Shown piece after piece: positions 42,560 through 51,261 of a stretch of 64,000 bases of DNA. This DNA is from an uncultured Candidatus Cenarchaeum sp. Lineage in GTDB: Archaea; Thermoproteota; Nitrososphaeria; Nitrososphaerales; Nitrosopumilaceae. Both the position numbers and the translations under genes were made by a program. The stretch spans positions 186,001 to 250,000 of the forward strand of contig OY282369.1 of the NCBI GenBank assembly GCA_958295735.1, given 5' to 3'. Under the pieces are notes generated by a model. It saw nothing but the letters and a program-made list of their open reading frames with translations, did no database searches and had not been told where the DNA came from. The number at the start of each line of letters is the position of its first letter. The first letter of the stretch is position 1.

Positions 42560-43450
42560 GTGAGGCTCGCAACCGCGTTCGCCCGCGCCCGCCGCGTGAA
42601 TCGCGAGCACTACTTGGGCGCAATCGTGAGCATCCAGCTTGTCGCCGCCGTGGTCGCCTTGGCGGCCGGCGTGGAGGCGGGCAGCCTCACGATGGGGGTG
42701 ATCATGATCCCCGCGTGTTATTTGTCATTATACCTGATATGGTGCGTGTTCACCTCCGACGAACTGGCGGACGGCGCGCTGAAGCAGATCGCCGACAAGT
42801 TCCTGAGGCCGGAGGACCGCGAGAACCGGGAGCGCCGGCGCCGGGCGCGGCTCGAGCGCCTGCGGGCCGAGCGGGCTGATCCGGGCGCGCGCGGGCAGGC
42901 CGGCCGCGATCCGGGCGCGGGATCGGGGGACGGCCCGCCGCAACACGGCCCCGGGGCGGATCCGCGCGCGGCGGCGGGAATGCGCCCCGGGGCGGATCCG
43001 CGCCCCCGGGGCGGGCGGGGCGGAGCCGGAGGCCGGGGATGTGCTCCCGCGCCTGGCCGCGGGGAAGCGCCTGCCGCCGGTGGCATCCGCGGCGGCGGCC
43101 GGCGCCGCGGCGGCGATCGCGGGGACGGGCGGGGCGGAGATCGCCGCCTACGGCGCGCGGAACGGCGCGCTTTCGGCCCCCGGCGCGGGCCCCGCCCTTG
43201 GGCCGCGGGGCGGAAGGGCGCCGGGCGGCCGCGGGGCCCTATCGGGGCGGGGAAGGCGCGGGGCCGCGCGCCAAGTCGCGGGCGCGGAAGCGCTTTCGCT
43301 GATCCTAGTTCGCGCCCGCGGGGCGGAAGGCGCGGGGCCGCGCGCCAAGTCGCGGGCGCGGAAGCGCTTTCGCTGATCCTAGTTCGCGCCCGCGGGGCGG
43401 AAGGCGCGGGGCCGCGCGCCAAGTCGCGGGCGCGGAAGCACTTTCGCTGA
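42560..43450 (+). CDS. two-helix membrane protein with low-complexity tail
   Basis: The first ~105 residues look like a real protein: GAIVSIQLVAAVVALAAGVEA and LTMGVIMIPACYLSLYLIWCVF are membrane segments, followed by TSDELADGALKQIADKFLRPEDREN and a highly charged helix. Beyond ~residue 115 the frame is Arg/Gly/Ala-rich and runs into a 74-bp tandem repeat, so the true end may be earlier. In another frame LAAGKRLPPVASAAAAGAAAAIAG (from 43041) reads like a further hydrophobic segment, which could mean a frameshift near 43000-43040. GTG 42560 is supported by the TATA box. Function unknown. Confidence 0.55.
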   Translation: MRLATAFARARRVNREHYLGAIVSIQLVAAVVALAAGVEAGSLTMGVIMIPACYLSLYLIWCVFTSDELADGALKQIADKFLRPEDRENRERRRRARLERLRAERADPGARGQAGRDPGAGSGDGPPQHGPGADPRAAAGMRPGADPRPRGGRGGAGGRGCAPAPGRGEAPAAGGIRGGGRRRGGDRGDGRGGDRRLRRAERRAFGPRRGPRPWAAGRKGAGRPRGPIGAGKARGRAPSRGRGSAFADPSSRPRGGRRGAARQVAGAEALSLILVRARGAEGAGPRAKSRARKHFR

Positions 43451-43495
43451 TCCTAGTTCGCGCCCGCGGGGCGGAAGGCGCGGGGCCGCGCCGCG
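43251..43495. repeat. 74-bp tandem repeat, 3.3 units, with a MITE-A-like core
   Basis: GGAAGGCGCGGGGCCGCGCG starts units at 43251, 43325, 43399 and 43473. Each unit contains GAAGCGCTTTCGCTGATCCT and AGTTCGCGCCCGCGG, a GC-shifted version of the family A core in inverted orientation. Units are almost identical. Confidence 0.88.
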
Positions 43496-43511
43496 GGAAG
43501 GCGGGAGGCGC

Positions 43512-43730
43512 TCACTGGACCTCCACCATGGTCTCCGTGCGCTCCACTCCCCTTATCTTGTGGATCTCGGACGTGACTCCCTTGATCTCCGACAGCGAGC
43601 CCACCTGCACGACGGCTATGGCGTCGAACTGGCCGCTTATCGGGAACGAATAGTCGACCGCGGCCACCTTCCGGAGCCGCGCGGCGATCAGTCTCTTCGG
43701 CGACTTTACCAGCACGACGGCCCTCACCAT
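43512..43730 (-). CDS. stand-alone Lrp/AsnC ligand-binding (RAM) domain protein 2
   Basis: 72 aa with the beta-alpha-beta-beta-alpha-beta pattern of the Lrp effector domain: VRAVVLVKSPKRLIAARLR, YSFPISGQFDAIAVVQVGSLSEIKGVTSEIHKI, GVERTETMVEV. It lacks a helix-turn-helix. ATG 43730 overlaps the stop of the upstream gene by seven bases, so the two are co-translated. Stand-alone RAM domains bind amino acids or pair with full-length Lrp regulators in archaea; the pair may form heterodimers (inference). Confidence 0.85.
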   Translation of the reverse strand: MVRAVVLVKSPKRLIAARLRKVAAVDYSFPISGQFDAIAVVQVGSLSEIKGVTSEIHKIRGVERTETMVEVQ

Positions 43731-43963
43731 CCCATGTCCACCTCCACCTCCATCAGCGTCTCGGTGGTGGTTATGCCCTTTATCCTCTTGAACTCGATCA
43801 CGGCCGTGTTGATCTCGTCTATGGATCCCTGCAGCACGACGCAGACGTCGGCCCTGCCGGTGACCGTCATCGCCTCTTTCACCATCCTCCTGCGCCTCTT
43901 CAGGGAGCGGCGGACGGAGTCCACCTGGCCGGCGCCCACGGTAATCATGCACAGCGCGCGCAT
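43724..43963 (-). CDS. stand-alone Lrp/AsnC ligand-binding (RAM) domain protein 1
   Basis: 79 aa: MRALCMITVGAGQVDSVRRSLKR, MVKEAMTVTGRADVCVVLQGSIDEINTAVIEFKRI, ITTTETLMEVEVD; a complete RAM domain without DNA-binding part. ATG 43963 is leaderless from a TATA box 27 nt upstream, and this gene is first of a two-gene unit with 43512-43730. Confidence 0.88.
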   Translation of the reverse strand: MRALCMITVGAGQVDSVRRSLKRRRRMVKEAMTVTGRADVCVVLQGSIDEINTAVIEFKRIKGITTTETLMEVEVDMGW

Positions 43964-43986
43964 GGGTCCAGTGCGGGCGGGCGGCG

Positions 43987-43995
43987 GATAAACAT
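43987..43995 (-). promoter_or_regulatory. TATA box for the RAM-domain pair
   Basis: ATGTTTATC on the minus strand, centre ~27 nt upstream of ATG 43963. Confidence 0.7.
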
Positions 43996-44172
43996 TTTCA
44001 TCCCGGCATGGCGGGCCCGCCGCAGCCCCGGGCGGGCCCGCGCGGCGGGGAGCCGGTCGGGATCGCCTTCCGGACAGGAGCGGGCACCGCGCTGCCCCGC
44101 CTTGCCGGCCCGTCCCCGATCCCGCGCGGCGCGGCCCGGGCGACCCCGCGCCGCCGGACGGACTACGCGCGC

Positions 44173-45426
44173 CTAGTCGAACGCTTCTTGGGAGCGCGCT
44201 TCCTCAAGGTACGCGCGGCGCTCCTCGTTTATCTTTTCTTTATCAACCGAAATCTCCTCGTCGACTACCACGATCCCAGAGTCGGAGAACGGACGGCGCT
44301 TGGATCGCCGCTTGGTCGCGGTCGCCTTCGGCTTTTTTGGCGGGGCCGGCTTCGGGGCGTCGGCCTTCTTAGGCTGTGCCGGCTTCGGGGCGTCGGCCTT
44401 CTTAGGCTGTGCCGGCTTCGGGGCGTCGGCCTTCTTAGGCTGTGCCGGCTTCGGGGCGTCGGCCTTCTTAGGCTGTGCCGGCTTCGGGGCGTCGGCCTTC
44501 TTAGGCTGTGCCGGCTTCGGGGCGTCGGCCTTCTTAGGCTGTGCCGGCTTCGGGGCGTCGGCCTTCTTAGGCTGTGCCGGCTTCGGGGCGTCGGCCTTCT
44601 TAGGCTGTGCCGGCTTCGGGGCGTCGGCCTTCTTAGGCTGTGCCGGCTTCGGGGCGTCGGCCTTCTTCGGCGGGGCCGGCTTCGTGGCGGCGGCCTTCTT
44701 CGGCGGGGCCGGCTTCGTGGCGGCGGCCTTCTTAGGCTGTGCCGGCTTCGGGGCGTCGGCCTTCTTAGGCTGTGCCGGCTTCGGGGCGTCGGCCTTCTTA
44801 GGCTGTGCCGGCTTCGGGGCGTCGGCCTTCTTCGGCGGGGCCGGCTTCGTGGCGGCGGCCTTCTTCGGCGGGGCCGGCTTCGGGGCGTCGGCCTTCTTCG
44901 GCGGGGCCGGCTTCGTGGCGTCGGCCTTCTTCGGCGGGGCCGGCTTCGTGGCGGCGGCCTTCTTCGGCGGGGCCGGCTTCGTGGCGGCGGCCTTCTTCGG
45001 CGGGGCCGGCTTCGTGGCGGCGGCCTTCTTCGGCGGGGCCGGCTTCGTGGCGGCGGCCTTCTTCGGCGGGGCCGGCTTCGTGGCGGCGGCCTTCTTCGGC
45101 GGGGCCGGCTTCGTGGCGGCGGCCTTCTTCGGCGGGGCCGGCTTCGTGGCGGCGGCCTTCTTCGGCGGGGCCGGCTTCGTGGCGGCGGCCTTCTTCGGCG
45201 GGGCCGGCTTGGCGGGAGCGTCGTCCGGCGAGAACTGTCCTGGAGAGGCGTCGGGCGGGGGAGCCGGCCCCGGGGCGGCGGCCTTATTCGCAACTTTTTT
45301 CGCGGCCTTATTCGCAACTTTTTTCGCGGCCTTCTTCAGCTGGGCGGGCTTGGCGGGAGCGTCGTCCGGCGGGGCGGGCTGCACTACTACCTGCACAGCA
45401 TCTTCAGCCTTGCCCATTCCCGCCAT
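44173..45426 (-). CDS. histone H1-like Lys/Pro/Ala repeat protein
   Basis: 417 aa. A short N-terminus (MAGMGKAEDAVQVVV) is followed by KKAAKKVANKAAKKVANKAA and ~27 tandem copies of an 11-residue unit KPAPPKKAAAT / KPAQPKKADAP (33-bp DNA repeats), then KRRSKRRPF and an acidic tail VVVDEEISVDKEKINEERRAYLEEA. Composition is strongly basic and disordered, as in eukaryotic histone H1 tails, bacterial AlgP and chlamydial Hc2, so nucleoid binding is the best guess. ATG 45426 is chosen; ATG 45474 lies on the other side of the TATA box. Two unit types are arranged in blocks, indicating homogenisation. Confidence 0.8.
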   Translation of the reverse strand: MAGMGKAEDAVQVVVQPAPPDDAPAKPAQLKKAAKKVANKAAKKVANKAAAPGPAPPPDASPGQFSPDDAPAKPAPPKKAAATKPAPPKKAAATKPAPPKKAAATKPAPPKKAAATKPAPPKKAAATKPAPPKKAAATKPAPPKKAAATKPAPPKKAAATKPAPPKKADATKPAPPKKADAPKPAPPKKAAATKPAPPKKADAPKPAQPKKADAPKPAQPKKADAPKPAQPKKAAATKPAPPKKAAATKPAPPKKADAPKPAQPKKADAPKPAQPKKADAPKPAQPKKADAPKPAQPKKADAPKPAQPKKADAPKPAQPKKADAPKPAQPKKADAPKPAQPKKADAPKPAQPKKADAPKPAPPKKPKATATKRRSKRRPFSDSGIVVVDEEISVDKEKINEERRAYLEEARSQEAFD

Positions 45427-45454
45427 GAATGTCGGGAATCGGCACAAATGCCAT

Positions 45455-45464
45455 CTAATTAAAC
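45455..45464 (-). promoter_or_regulatory. TATA box for the H1-like gene
   Basis: GTTTAATTAG on the minus strand, ~34 nt upstream of ATG 45426. Confidence 0.6.
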
Positions 45465-45483
45465 ATTTGTTCAAAGCCGGGGT

Positions 45484-45678
45484 ATGAGGTCAGCACCCCC
45501 CCCCCCCCCTCCCCCCGCGCCGGCCGGGGCGGCCCGCGGCCGGCCCGCGAGTCCCGCGCGCCGCCCGCGGCCGTTCTTCCCCCATTCTCATGAGATCGGC
45601 CGGCCCGCCGCGGCCGGAACCTCCCCCTCCCGGCTTGGCCGCGCGGCCCGCCGGGCCGCGCTTCCGGCCGCCCCGCCG
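45484..45678. other. short intergenic with MITE fragment
   Basis: GTATGAGGTCAGCACCCCC at 45481-45499 is a left end of a family A MITE whose remainder is missing; a 14-C run follows. Nothing else is recognised. Confidence 0.5.
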
Positions 45679-46608
45679 CTAGACGAACTGGGCCTTCAGC
45701 TCGTTCCTGCTCGCGGCGGCGCACGCGGCGATCGCCCCGTACGCGCCGACCAGCGCGCCCGCCGCGCCGGGTTTCGCGTCCAGTATCAGGATTTTCATGA
45801 TGCTGGAGATCGGCAGCGGTTCCCCCCTCGGAATCCTCACTTCCAGATCGCGGACGTAGGCCAGCGACATGGGCTTGCCCGCGGCCTCGTGCGCGTCGCC
45901 CTGCTTCGTGGCGAACATGTCGTACTCTACAGGGGCCGCGCCAGCCCGCCGCAGGGCCCCGGCGTTGAACTCCAGCAGGACGTTGCCGAACCTGAGCGCG
46001 GATCTCTCCAGCACCGAAAAGGACAAGAACCCGAACTCTTTTCCGGTCTTGTTGCCCCCCCTCGCGGACGGCGGGCCCACCCCCACCGCGCCGTGCTCCA
46101 GGATCGAGTCGAGCTCGTCCGCGTGCGTCCCCCTGAACAACAGGGTGTTCGTCTCCAGCATCCGCCGTGAGTTCGCGTTGACTCTGCCCTGATGTTCCAG
46201 TATCCTGCGGCGGATGTCCCGGATCTCCCGGCTGTCGCGGCCGGCCGCCGACCACAGCTTGCGCGTCAAGTCCGGATCCGCGTCCTTGGCGTGTTCGATG
46301 GTAGGCGACTTGAACAGGCCGCGGATGCGGGAGGGCGGCAGTCCGAACCTCCCGACGTACTCGTCCGCCAGCCCCGACACTTCGGCGATTTCCCAAGCGC
46401 TACCAACAAGCGCGTTTATATCATTGAACGCGGCCGTGGCCTTTTTGAACTCCCTGCCATCCGCCGCTCGCCTTTTTCTGACTGCCCGTTCAGATCGGTC
46501 GGGAATGCCGGGGCTGCCGCCTCGGCTCCCCGCGCCCCTTGTCGGCGGCGCGCCGGCCGGACCCGGCAGGCGGCGCGGAAGCCCGCGCTGTCCGCGAACA
46601 CTTGTCAC
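45679..46608 (-). CDS. putative ADP-ribosyltransferase-fold protein (toxin/effector-like)
   Basis: 309 aa. The C-terminal ~160 residues follow the arrangement of the R-S-E class of ADP-ribosyltransferases: LLFRGTHADELDSILEHG (Arg strand), FGFLSFSVLERSALRFGNVLLEF (S-x-S strand followed by ALRF), then AYVRDLEVRIPRGEPLPI (acidic-x-Glu strand and the usual IP-G turn). The N-terminal ~130 residues are basic then helical (ADEYVGRFGLPPSRIRGLF), without signal peptide. Such domains modify proteins, DNA or RNA with ADP-ribose from NAD+. GTG 46608 has a TATA box 28 nt upstream. A toxin role is inferred; no antitoxin-like partner is adjacent. Confidence 0.55.
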   Translation of the reverse strand: MTSVRGQRGLPRRLPGPAGAPPTRGAGSRGGSPGIPDRSERAVRKRRAADGREFKKATAAFNDINALVGSAWEIAEVSGLADEYVGRFGLPPSRIRGLFKSPTIEHAKDADPDLTRKLWSAAGRDSREIRDIRRRILEHQGRVNANSRRMLETNTLLFRGTHADELDSILEHGAVGVGPPSARGGNKTGKEFGFLSFSVLERSALRFGNVLLEFNAGALRRAGAAPVEYDMFATKQGDAHEAAGKPMSLAYVRDLEVRIPRGEPLPISSIMKILILDAKPGAAGALVGAYGAIAACAAASRNELKAQFV

Positions 46609-46631
46609 GATACTAGTATGGTATATTGTGG

Positions 46632-46641
46632 TATTTAATTA
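46632..46641 (-). promoter_or_regulatory. TATA box for gene 46608
   Basis: TAATTAAATA on the minus strand, 28 nt upstream of GTG 46608. Confidence 0.7.
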
Positions 46642-47096
46642 GTACGGTATGGCCAGCCTTTCCCGCAACCTCGCCCGAAAGCCGCCCAGCTCGGGGCGAC
46701 GATCGCGCCGGGGCGGCTTTTTTCGGCGCCGCGGCCAAATGCCCCCCGCCGCGCGGCGCGGCGCCGCCGGGGATGATGCGGGCAGGCCGCCCGCGCCGTC
46801 TTTTCGGCCTCCGGGCGCCCGCCCGGGAGCGATGCGCGCGCGTGCGGAAGGGCGGCCGGGGAGATCCGGCCCGAGGCGGCGCTTTGCGGCGGCCGGACGG
46901 CACGGCATCGGCGGGATCGGGCGGGGGACTCGGGGGCGGGGGGCGGGCGAAGCCGGGGCGCCGTCCTGGACGGTTGCGAAAGGGCCGCAGCACGATGCCG
47001 CGCACCCGCCAGTCACGGGCGCGAAAGCGCCCGCGTTGATCCAGATTCGTTCCTGCGGACGGGCTGTCGGCCTCGCGCGAGCCGGACTGATCACCG
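46642..47096. other. divergent intergenic with MITE-A-like fragment
   Basis: No gene supported. CAGTCACGGGCGCGAAAGCG ... GTTGATCCAGATTCGTTCC (46989-47057) is a GC-shifted relic of the family A core. Confidence 0.45.
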
Positions 47097-47104
47097 TTTA
47101 AATA
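47097..47104 (+). promoter_or_regulatory. TATA box for gene 47127
   Basis: TTTAAATA, 26 nt upstream of ATG 47127. Confidence 0.75.
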
Positions 47105-47126
47105 CCGCCGCGGCGCAACGCTGGGC

Positions 47127-47546
47127 ATGGGCGCGGCAAAGCTGGACGAGGGCGACACCGTTCTGCTGATCTGGAAGCTCGAGGAACTCGTGGAAGAGGA
47201 CGCGGCAAGGTGCGACATGACGCCGGCCGAGATGATACCTGCCGTGGAATACGATTTCGCGAAGTGGCGCGATATCCCGCGGGAGACCACGCGCGCCGTC
47301 CTGGAGGACTACCTGAAGAACCCGGAAAAGTACGAGGGCATGCTGAAAAGGCGCGAGGGCGGAAGGTTCCCCACCCACCGGGGCGAGCCGCACGACCCGG
47401 TCACCCCAGCCGATCTCATGGCCGGCGCGGTTGAGCTGGCGGCCGCCCACAGAGCCGTGACCGAAGCGCGCGAGGCTGAGAGGAAGCGGGGGCCCGCCGC
47501 GCCCCCCACGGCCGCCGCGGTTGCGCGCGCGGACGCGGTACGCTAG
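47127..47546 (+). CDS. hypothetical acidic helical protein
   Basis: 139 aa, not recognised. GDTVLLIWKLEELVEEDAARCDMTPAEMIPAVEYDFAKW and IPRETTRAVLEDYLKNPEKYEGMLKRREGG are helical and strongly charged, followed by a Pro/Ala/Glu tail with AAAHRAVTEAREAERKR. No membrane segment. The promoter and ATG are well placed, and codon structure supports a real gene. Confidence 0.7.
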   Translation: MGAAKLDEGDTVLLIWKLEELVEEDAARCDMTPAEMIPAVEYDFAKWRDIPRETTRAVLEDYLKNPEKYEGMLKRREGGRFPTHRGEPHDPVTPADLMAGAVELAAAHRAVTEAREAERKRGPAAPPTAAAVARADAVR

Positions 47547-47705
47547 GCCGGCCGGCGCGGCGCCGGCCGGCGCAACCGGGGCTCGGGAGGGCGGGTCGCG
47601 CGCCCCTCCCCCCCGGCGGGGAACGGGACGGCAGGGCAACCGTGGCTCGGGAGGGCGGGTCGCGCGCGCCCCCGCGGGCGGCCGCGCGGCGAGCTCGGGC
47701 GGCGC

Positions 47706-48775
47706 GTTGTACGAAAATCATGTCACCTGTTCGCGCGCGTCATCTGTCCGGCGCGGGCTGTTTTTCTCGATCGCCTCCGCGTCATTCCTGGCGGAGAATG
47801 CGCCGGGCGGGGCCTCCGGGCTGCCCGCGTCCCGCGGGCGGCGGGGCCTCCGCCCGCTGCAGGCCGCGGCGAATTCCGGCGGGCCCCGGCGGCGCGCGAT
47901 CCCCGCCTCCCCGGTCCCGGAGCACCTCCCCGGCCTGCCGCCGGTCCGCGGGAGGCGGGAGCGGATGCCTGCCGGATCGACGCCGCGCTCCGGCAGATCG
48001 CCCCCCGGCGCGGCCGGCCGCCGCGATCCCCCGCGCGCCTTCCCGCGGTCCTTCCCGCTGACTCCCCGTCCCGCGAAGCGCGGGCCGCCGCCTGCCCGCA
48101 TCGCCGCGGGCGCGCCGAACCGCTTCGCGGCCCCGCGCCGCGCGGCCGCCGCGTCCCCCGGGGCCGCCTCCCCGGGCACGCGGCGCCTGCCGCGCATCGG
48201 GACGGACAGCCGTGGCACGCGGCCGCGCGGCCGTTGGTTGGAAACTTCGCCCTTTGGGGCCAAACTGCCACCCGAACGGCACCAATCGTGGCGAAATTTT
48301 CCCCGGTCGGAACCGCGGGCCGAAGCTTCCGGGGCGCGAATCCCCAGTTTCGCGCAGCCCGCGCGCCGCGCGGCGCCGGAGCGCCGCGTCGCGAAACGGA
48401 CCCGCATCCCGCGCTCCGGCCCAGCCGGAGGCGGAGCGGCCGGCCCGCATCCCCCGCGATCCCGCAGGCCGCGCCGCGGATCGCGGAGCGGCCGGCCCCC
48501 GGCGCCCCGCGCGGCGATACGTGCGGGAGGCCCGCAGGGGCGCCGGAACGCGGCCCGCCCGCCCGCCCGCATTCCGCGGGCAGCTCCCGCGCGCGCCGCC
48601 GGGCCGCGCCTTGATCCCCCCGGCCATCCGGGACGCCCTGCGCCCCTTCCCGTGCCGCCTGATCGCGTACTCGATCTGCCCGTAGGCAGGGAAGCCCGCC
48701 ATCCGCTTTCGTGGCCGGCGCGTCTTGGAAAAACCGCCCGCCGGCCTCGGAGCTAGGTGACGTGATTTTCGTACA
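47706..48775 (-). mobile_element. decayed IS481-type element
   Basis: Ends GTTGTACGAAAATCATGTCAC (47706-47726) and the complement GTGACGTGATTTTCGTACA (48757-48775) match IS481 copy 1 with few changes; length (~1.07 kb) also matches. Inside, minus-strand pieces such as QIEYAIRRHGKGRRAS (helix-turn-helix) and DRRQAGEVLRD-type C-terminal text correspond to the transposase but in shifted frames. The interior has become extremely GC-rich while the inverted repeats kept their A/T. Confidence 0.75.
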
Positions 48776-48792
48776 GCGCAACAGACTACGGC

Positions 48793-48884
48793 GTATGAGG
48801 TCGCGCACCCGTCAGCCGCGGGCGTGAAAACGACTTCGCTGATCTGGATTCACGCCCGAGGCGTGGGGGTTGCCGACCTCGTAC
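48793..48884 (-). mobile_element. family A MITE, copy 5
   Basis: 92 bp in inverted orientation, GTATGAGGTCGCGCACCCGT ... GGGGGTTGCCGACCTCGTAC. No clear target duplication; separated by eight bases from the next copy. Confidence 0.8.
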
Positions 48885-48892
48885 AAAGCCGG

Positions 48893-48984
48893 GTACGAGG
48901 TCAGCAACCCCCGCTTTGCAGGCGTGAACGCGGATCAGCGAAGTCGTTTTCACGCCCGCGGCCAGCAGGTACGTGACCCCATAC
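48893..48984 (+). mobile_element. family A MITE, copy 6
   Basis: 92 bp, GTACGAGGTCAGCAACCCCC ... GGTACGTGACCCCATAC. Target duplication AAAGCCGG / AAAGTCGG (48885-48892, 48985-48992; one mismatch). It forms a head-to-head pair with copy 5. Confidence 0.85.
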
Positions 48985-49040
48985 AAAGTCGGTTAGCGCA
49001 CGGGCAGCCCGCTCGCTGCAGCATTCCCGCACGAGAATTC

Positions 49041-49215
49041 CCCGAAATGCGGAGTTTGGCGGGCCGGGGCGGCGCCGGGCGGGATCGCGGCGGTTCTGGC
49101 GGCTCGCCCCGGAGCGCGGCGGCGGAAAGCCGGGGCGGGCCGGAGCCGGGGCGCGGCGGCACGCGATGCGGCACGCGGAACCCCGTGCAGCGCGGGCGGC
49201 GCGGGAACGGCGGCG
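49041..49215 (+). repeat. dispersed ~160-bp repeat, copy 2
   Basis: Matches the reverse complement of 21680-21840; see that entry. More GC-rich than the other copy. Confidence 0.6.
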
Positions 49216-49469
49216 GCCTAGCGGTGAACGGCGCGGGCGGTCGCCGCCTGGCGCGGCGGGCGGTCGCCGCCTGGCGCGGCGGGCGGCGCGGGAGGATCGG
49301 GAGGACTACGGCGCAACGGGCGGCGCGGCGCCGCGTCCTCCGGGGCCGCCCCGCGGGCGCGCCCGTCGCGCGGCGGGACGAACCCCCGCTGCATGCGGCC
49401 GGGTTGAAGCATCGGGGGCGGATGCCTCTCCCCGTGCCGGCCCGCGCGCCGCGTGGCATCGGGATGCCG

Positions 49470-49800
49470 CCGCCCAAAACCGGCCCGCTTCCCGCGTCAC
49501 GGGCCGCCGGAGACGGCGCCGCCGGGCCGCCGTCCCCCATGATCCCGCAGGACTTGCCGCAGGCTGCGGCGCGATCCGCCCCCTGCGCCTCGGCGGTGCG
49601 CCGGACGCCCGCGCGTCCCTTGCGCGGCCGCGCGGCCGGGCCGGCCGGCCGCTCGGCGATAGGTGCGGGGGGCCCGCCCCAGCGGCGAACCGCGGGCGGC
49701 CCCGGGCGGCCCCGCGCGCCCCGGCCACTTTCCCTCGGACCGCCCGGGACGTCCCCCGTTCCTTCCCGCGTTCCCCTGCGGCGCGCTTGATCCGCCGGCG
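49470..49800 (-). pseudogene. IS481 transposase N-terminal relic
   Basis: Minus-strand reading across frames gives GPPAPIAERPAG, AGVRRTAEAQG and GKSCGIMGDGGPAAPSP, aligned with GRPPAPITEQEA, AGVWRAAKSP and CKIMKDGGMVVPSP of IS481 copy 1. Frameshifted and GC-shifted. Confidence 0.55.
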
Positions 49801-50018
49801 GCCGGGAAGGCGGCAGCGGTAAGCGCGATGAAGAAATGCGCTGTTCGATAACCTGCGGCCGGCACGCCCGGCGGATGCCGGTTTCGCGCGCGGCCGCGGC
49901 AGGCCGGGCCGCCGCGCGGGGGGCGGGGCGCGGAACGGCCGGCATCGCCGCGCAAAAGGAGCGCGGCGGGGGGGCGAACGGGGCGGCCGGGGAGCGCCGC
50001 GGCCGGCACGCCGGGCAG

Positions 50019-50470
50019 TCAAGCAACCTGGCGGGCTTCAGTTCCTCCGCGCGGAACGTCTCGCGCGCGGACTCCCCCGCCCCGCAGGGCGTCCTGAAGA
50101 TCTTGCCGGCGGGCGCGCGCTTGAGCGCCCCCGCCGCGCCTCGATCGGGTTCGGCTCCGGCGCGTGCGGCGGCAGGTACTCCAAAACCATCTCCCCGCAG
50201 AGGGATTCCGGGAACGTTTTGGCCTTCGCCGACTCGTGGCACGGCGCGTTGTCCGCGAATGCCCGCGCCTTGCCGAATTTCTCGCGGGCGCGCCCCAGAA
50301 AGCCGACACGGTCGCCGGCGTTCGCCCTGCCGCGGGACGCGGAGAAGGACACGCCCGCGGCCGGGATCCCGAACATCCGCGCCGCCTCCAGCGTCGGTCG
50401 GGAGCGGGGCGGGGCTGGCCCCCGCGCCGGACGCGGCCGCCGTCGATCCCGCGCTCCCGCAAGGCGTTCC
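50019..50470 (-). pseudogene. IS630-type transposase C-terminal relic
   Basis: Reads FGIPAAGVSFSASRGRANAGD ... ARAFADNAPCHESAKAK ... EMVLEYLPPHAPEPNPIEARRG, the DNAPxH and LPPxxPxxNPIE signatures of IS630/Tc1 DDE transposases. The N-terminal half is missing and no inverted repeats are seen. Confidence 0.7.
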
Positions 50471-51261
50471 GATTCGCCCTCCCGAAGCGGCGTGCTTCTC
50501 AATTCGCCCGCGTCGGGTTCGGCACGCCGCGGCGCGGAGGCGCGGCCGCCCTTTCGGCGGCAGGCCGGAAAGCGCTGCCGGGTAATCGAATCAGCTTGCC
50601 GGCAGCCCGGGGAATGCGCGCCGGGACTTTATTCCGATGCCCGTGCCAAACCCGGCGGTTTCCCGGTTTATTCCCGCACGGGTTCCGCGGCTCCGATCGC
50701 GCTGCGCCCCGCGCCGCCGGCCGTCCCGCCCCGCGCCGCTACGTCGGGCGGCCGGCGTGCCGCTACCGGCGTGCCGCCTTCGGCGGCCGCGCCGCGCGCG
50801 CCCCGCGGGCCGGATTGCGGATCGCGCGCCGCGGAATCCGGCTCCGCGCGGGATCGCGGAGTTTGGCGCCGCGGGCGACGCGCCCGCGACTGCCGCCGCT
50901 CGCGGCGGCATCGGGGGGAAGCGCCGGGCCCGCCGGCGCGGCGGCCACGCTCGCGTCGCCGCGCTGGAACGCGCAAGCGCGCCGGATCCGCCGGTTTTTG
51001 GTTTTGCGTAAAAAACGCGGTCCCGCGGCCGATGCGCGTCCCCCCGGACCCCGCGGCGCGGCGGCATCCCGCGCGGCGGCGGCCGCCGGCATCCCGGCCC
51101 CGCATCCGCGGAGGCGCGGGGCGATCCGGCGCTTCCCCCGGCCGGCCGGCCGGCCGGCCGGCGGGGCCGCGGATCTTCCACGGCGGCCGGGCCGCGCCGG
51201 CCGGCGCGGCCCGGAACTCCGCAACGCCGCGGGCGCCCCCGGATGCGGGCCCCAACTAAAA
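50471..51261. other. gene-free GC-rich interval, probably decayed
   Basis: No supported gene. Remnants such as VGFGTPRRG-type frames have no continuity. It ends at the promoter of gene 51293. Confidence 0.4.

Noticed and set aside
46613-47290. 225-codon minus-strand frame overlapping gene 47127.
   Set aside because: It is antisense to a well-supported gene with its own promoter and shows no protein-like features.
48786-48992. Interpreting the paired palindromes as a structured non-coding RNA gene.
   Set aside because: Both are full-length family A elements, one with an 8-bp target duplication; transposition explains them. Transcription is not excluded but nothing in the sequence shows it.
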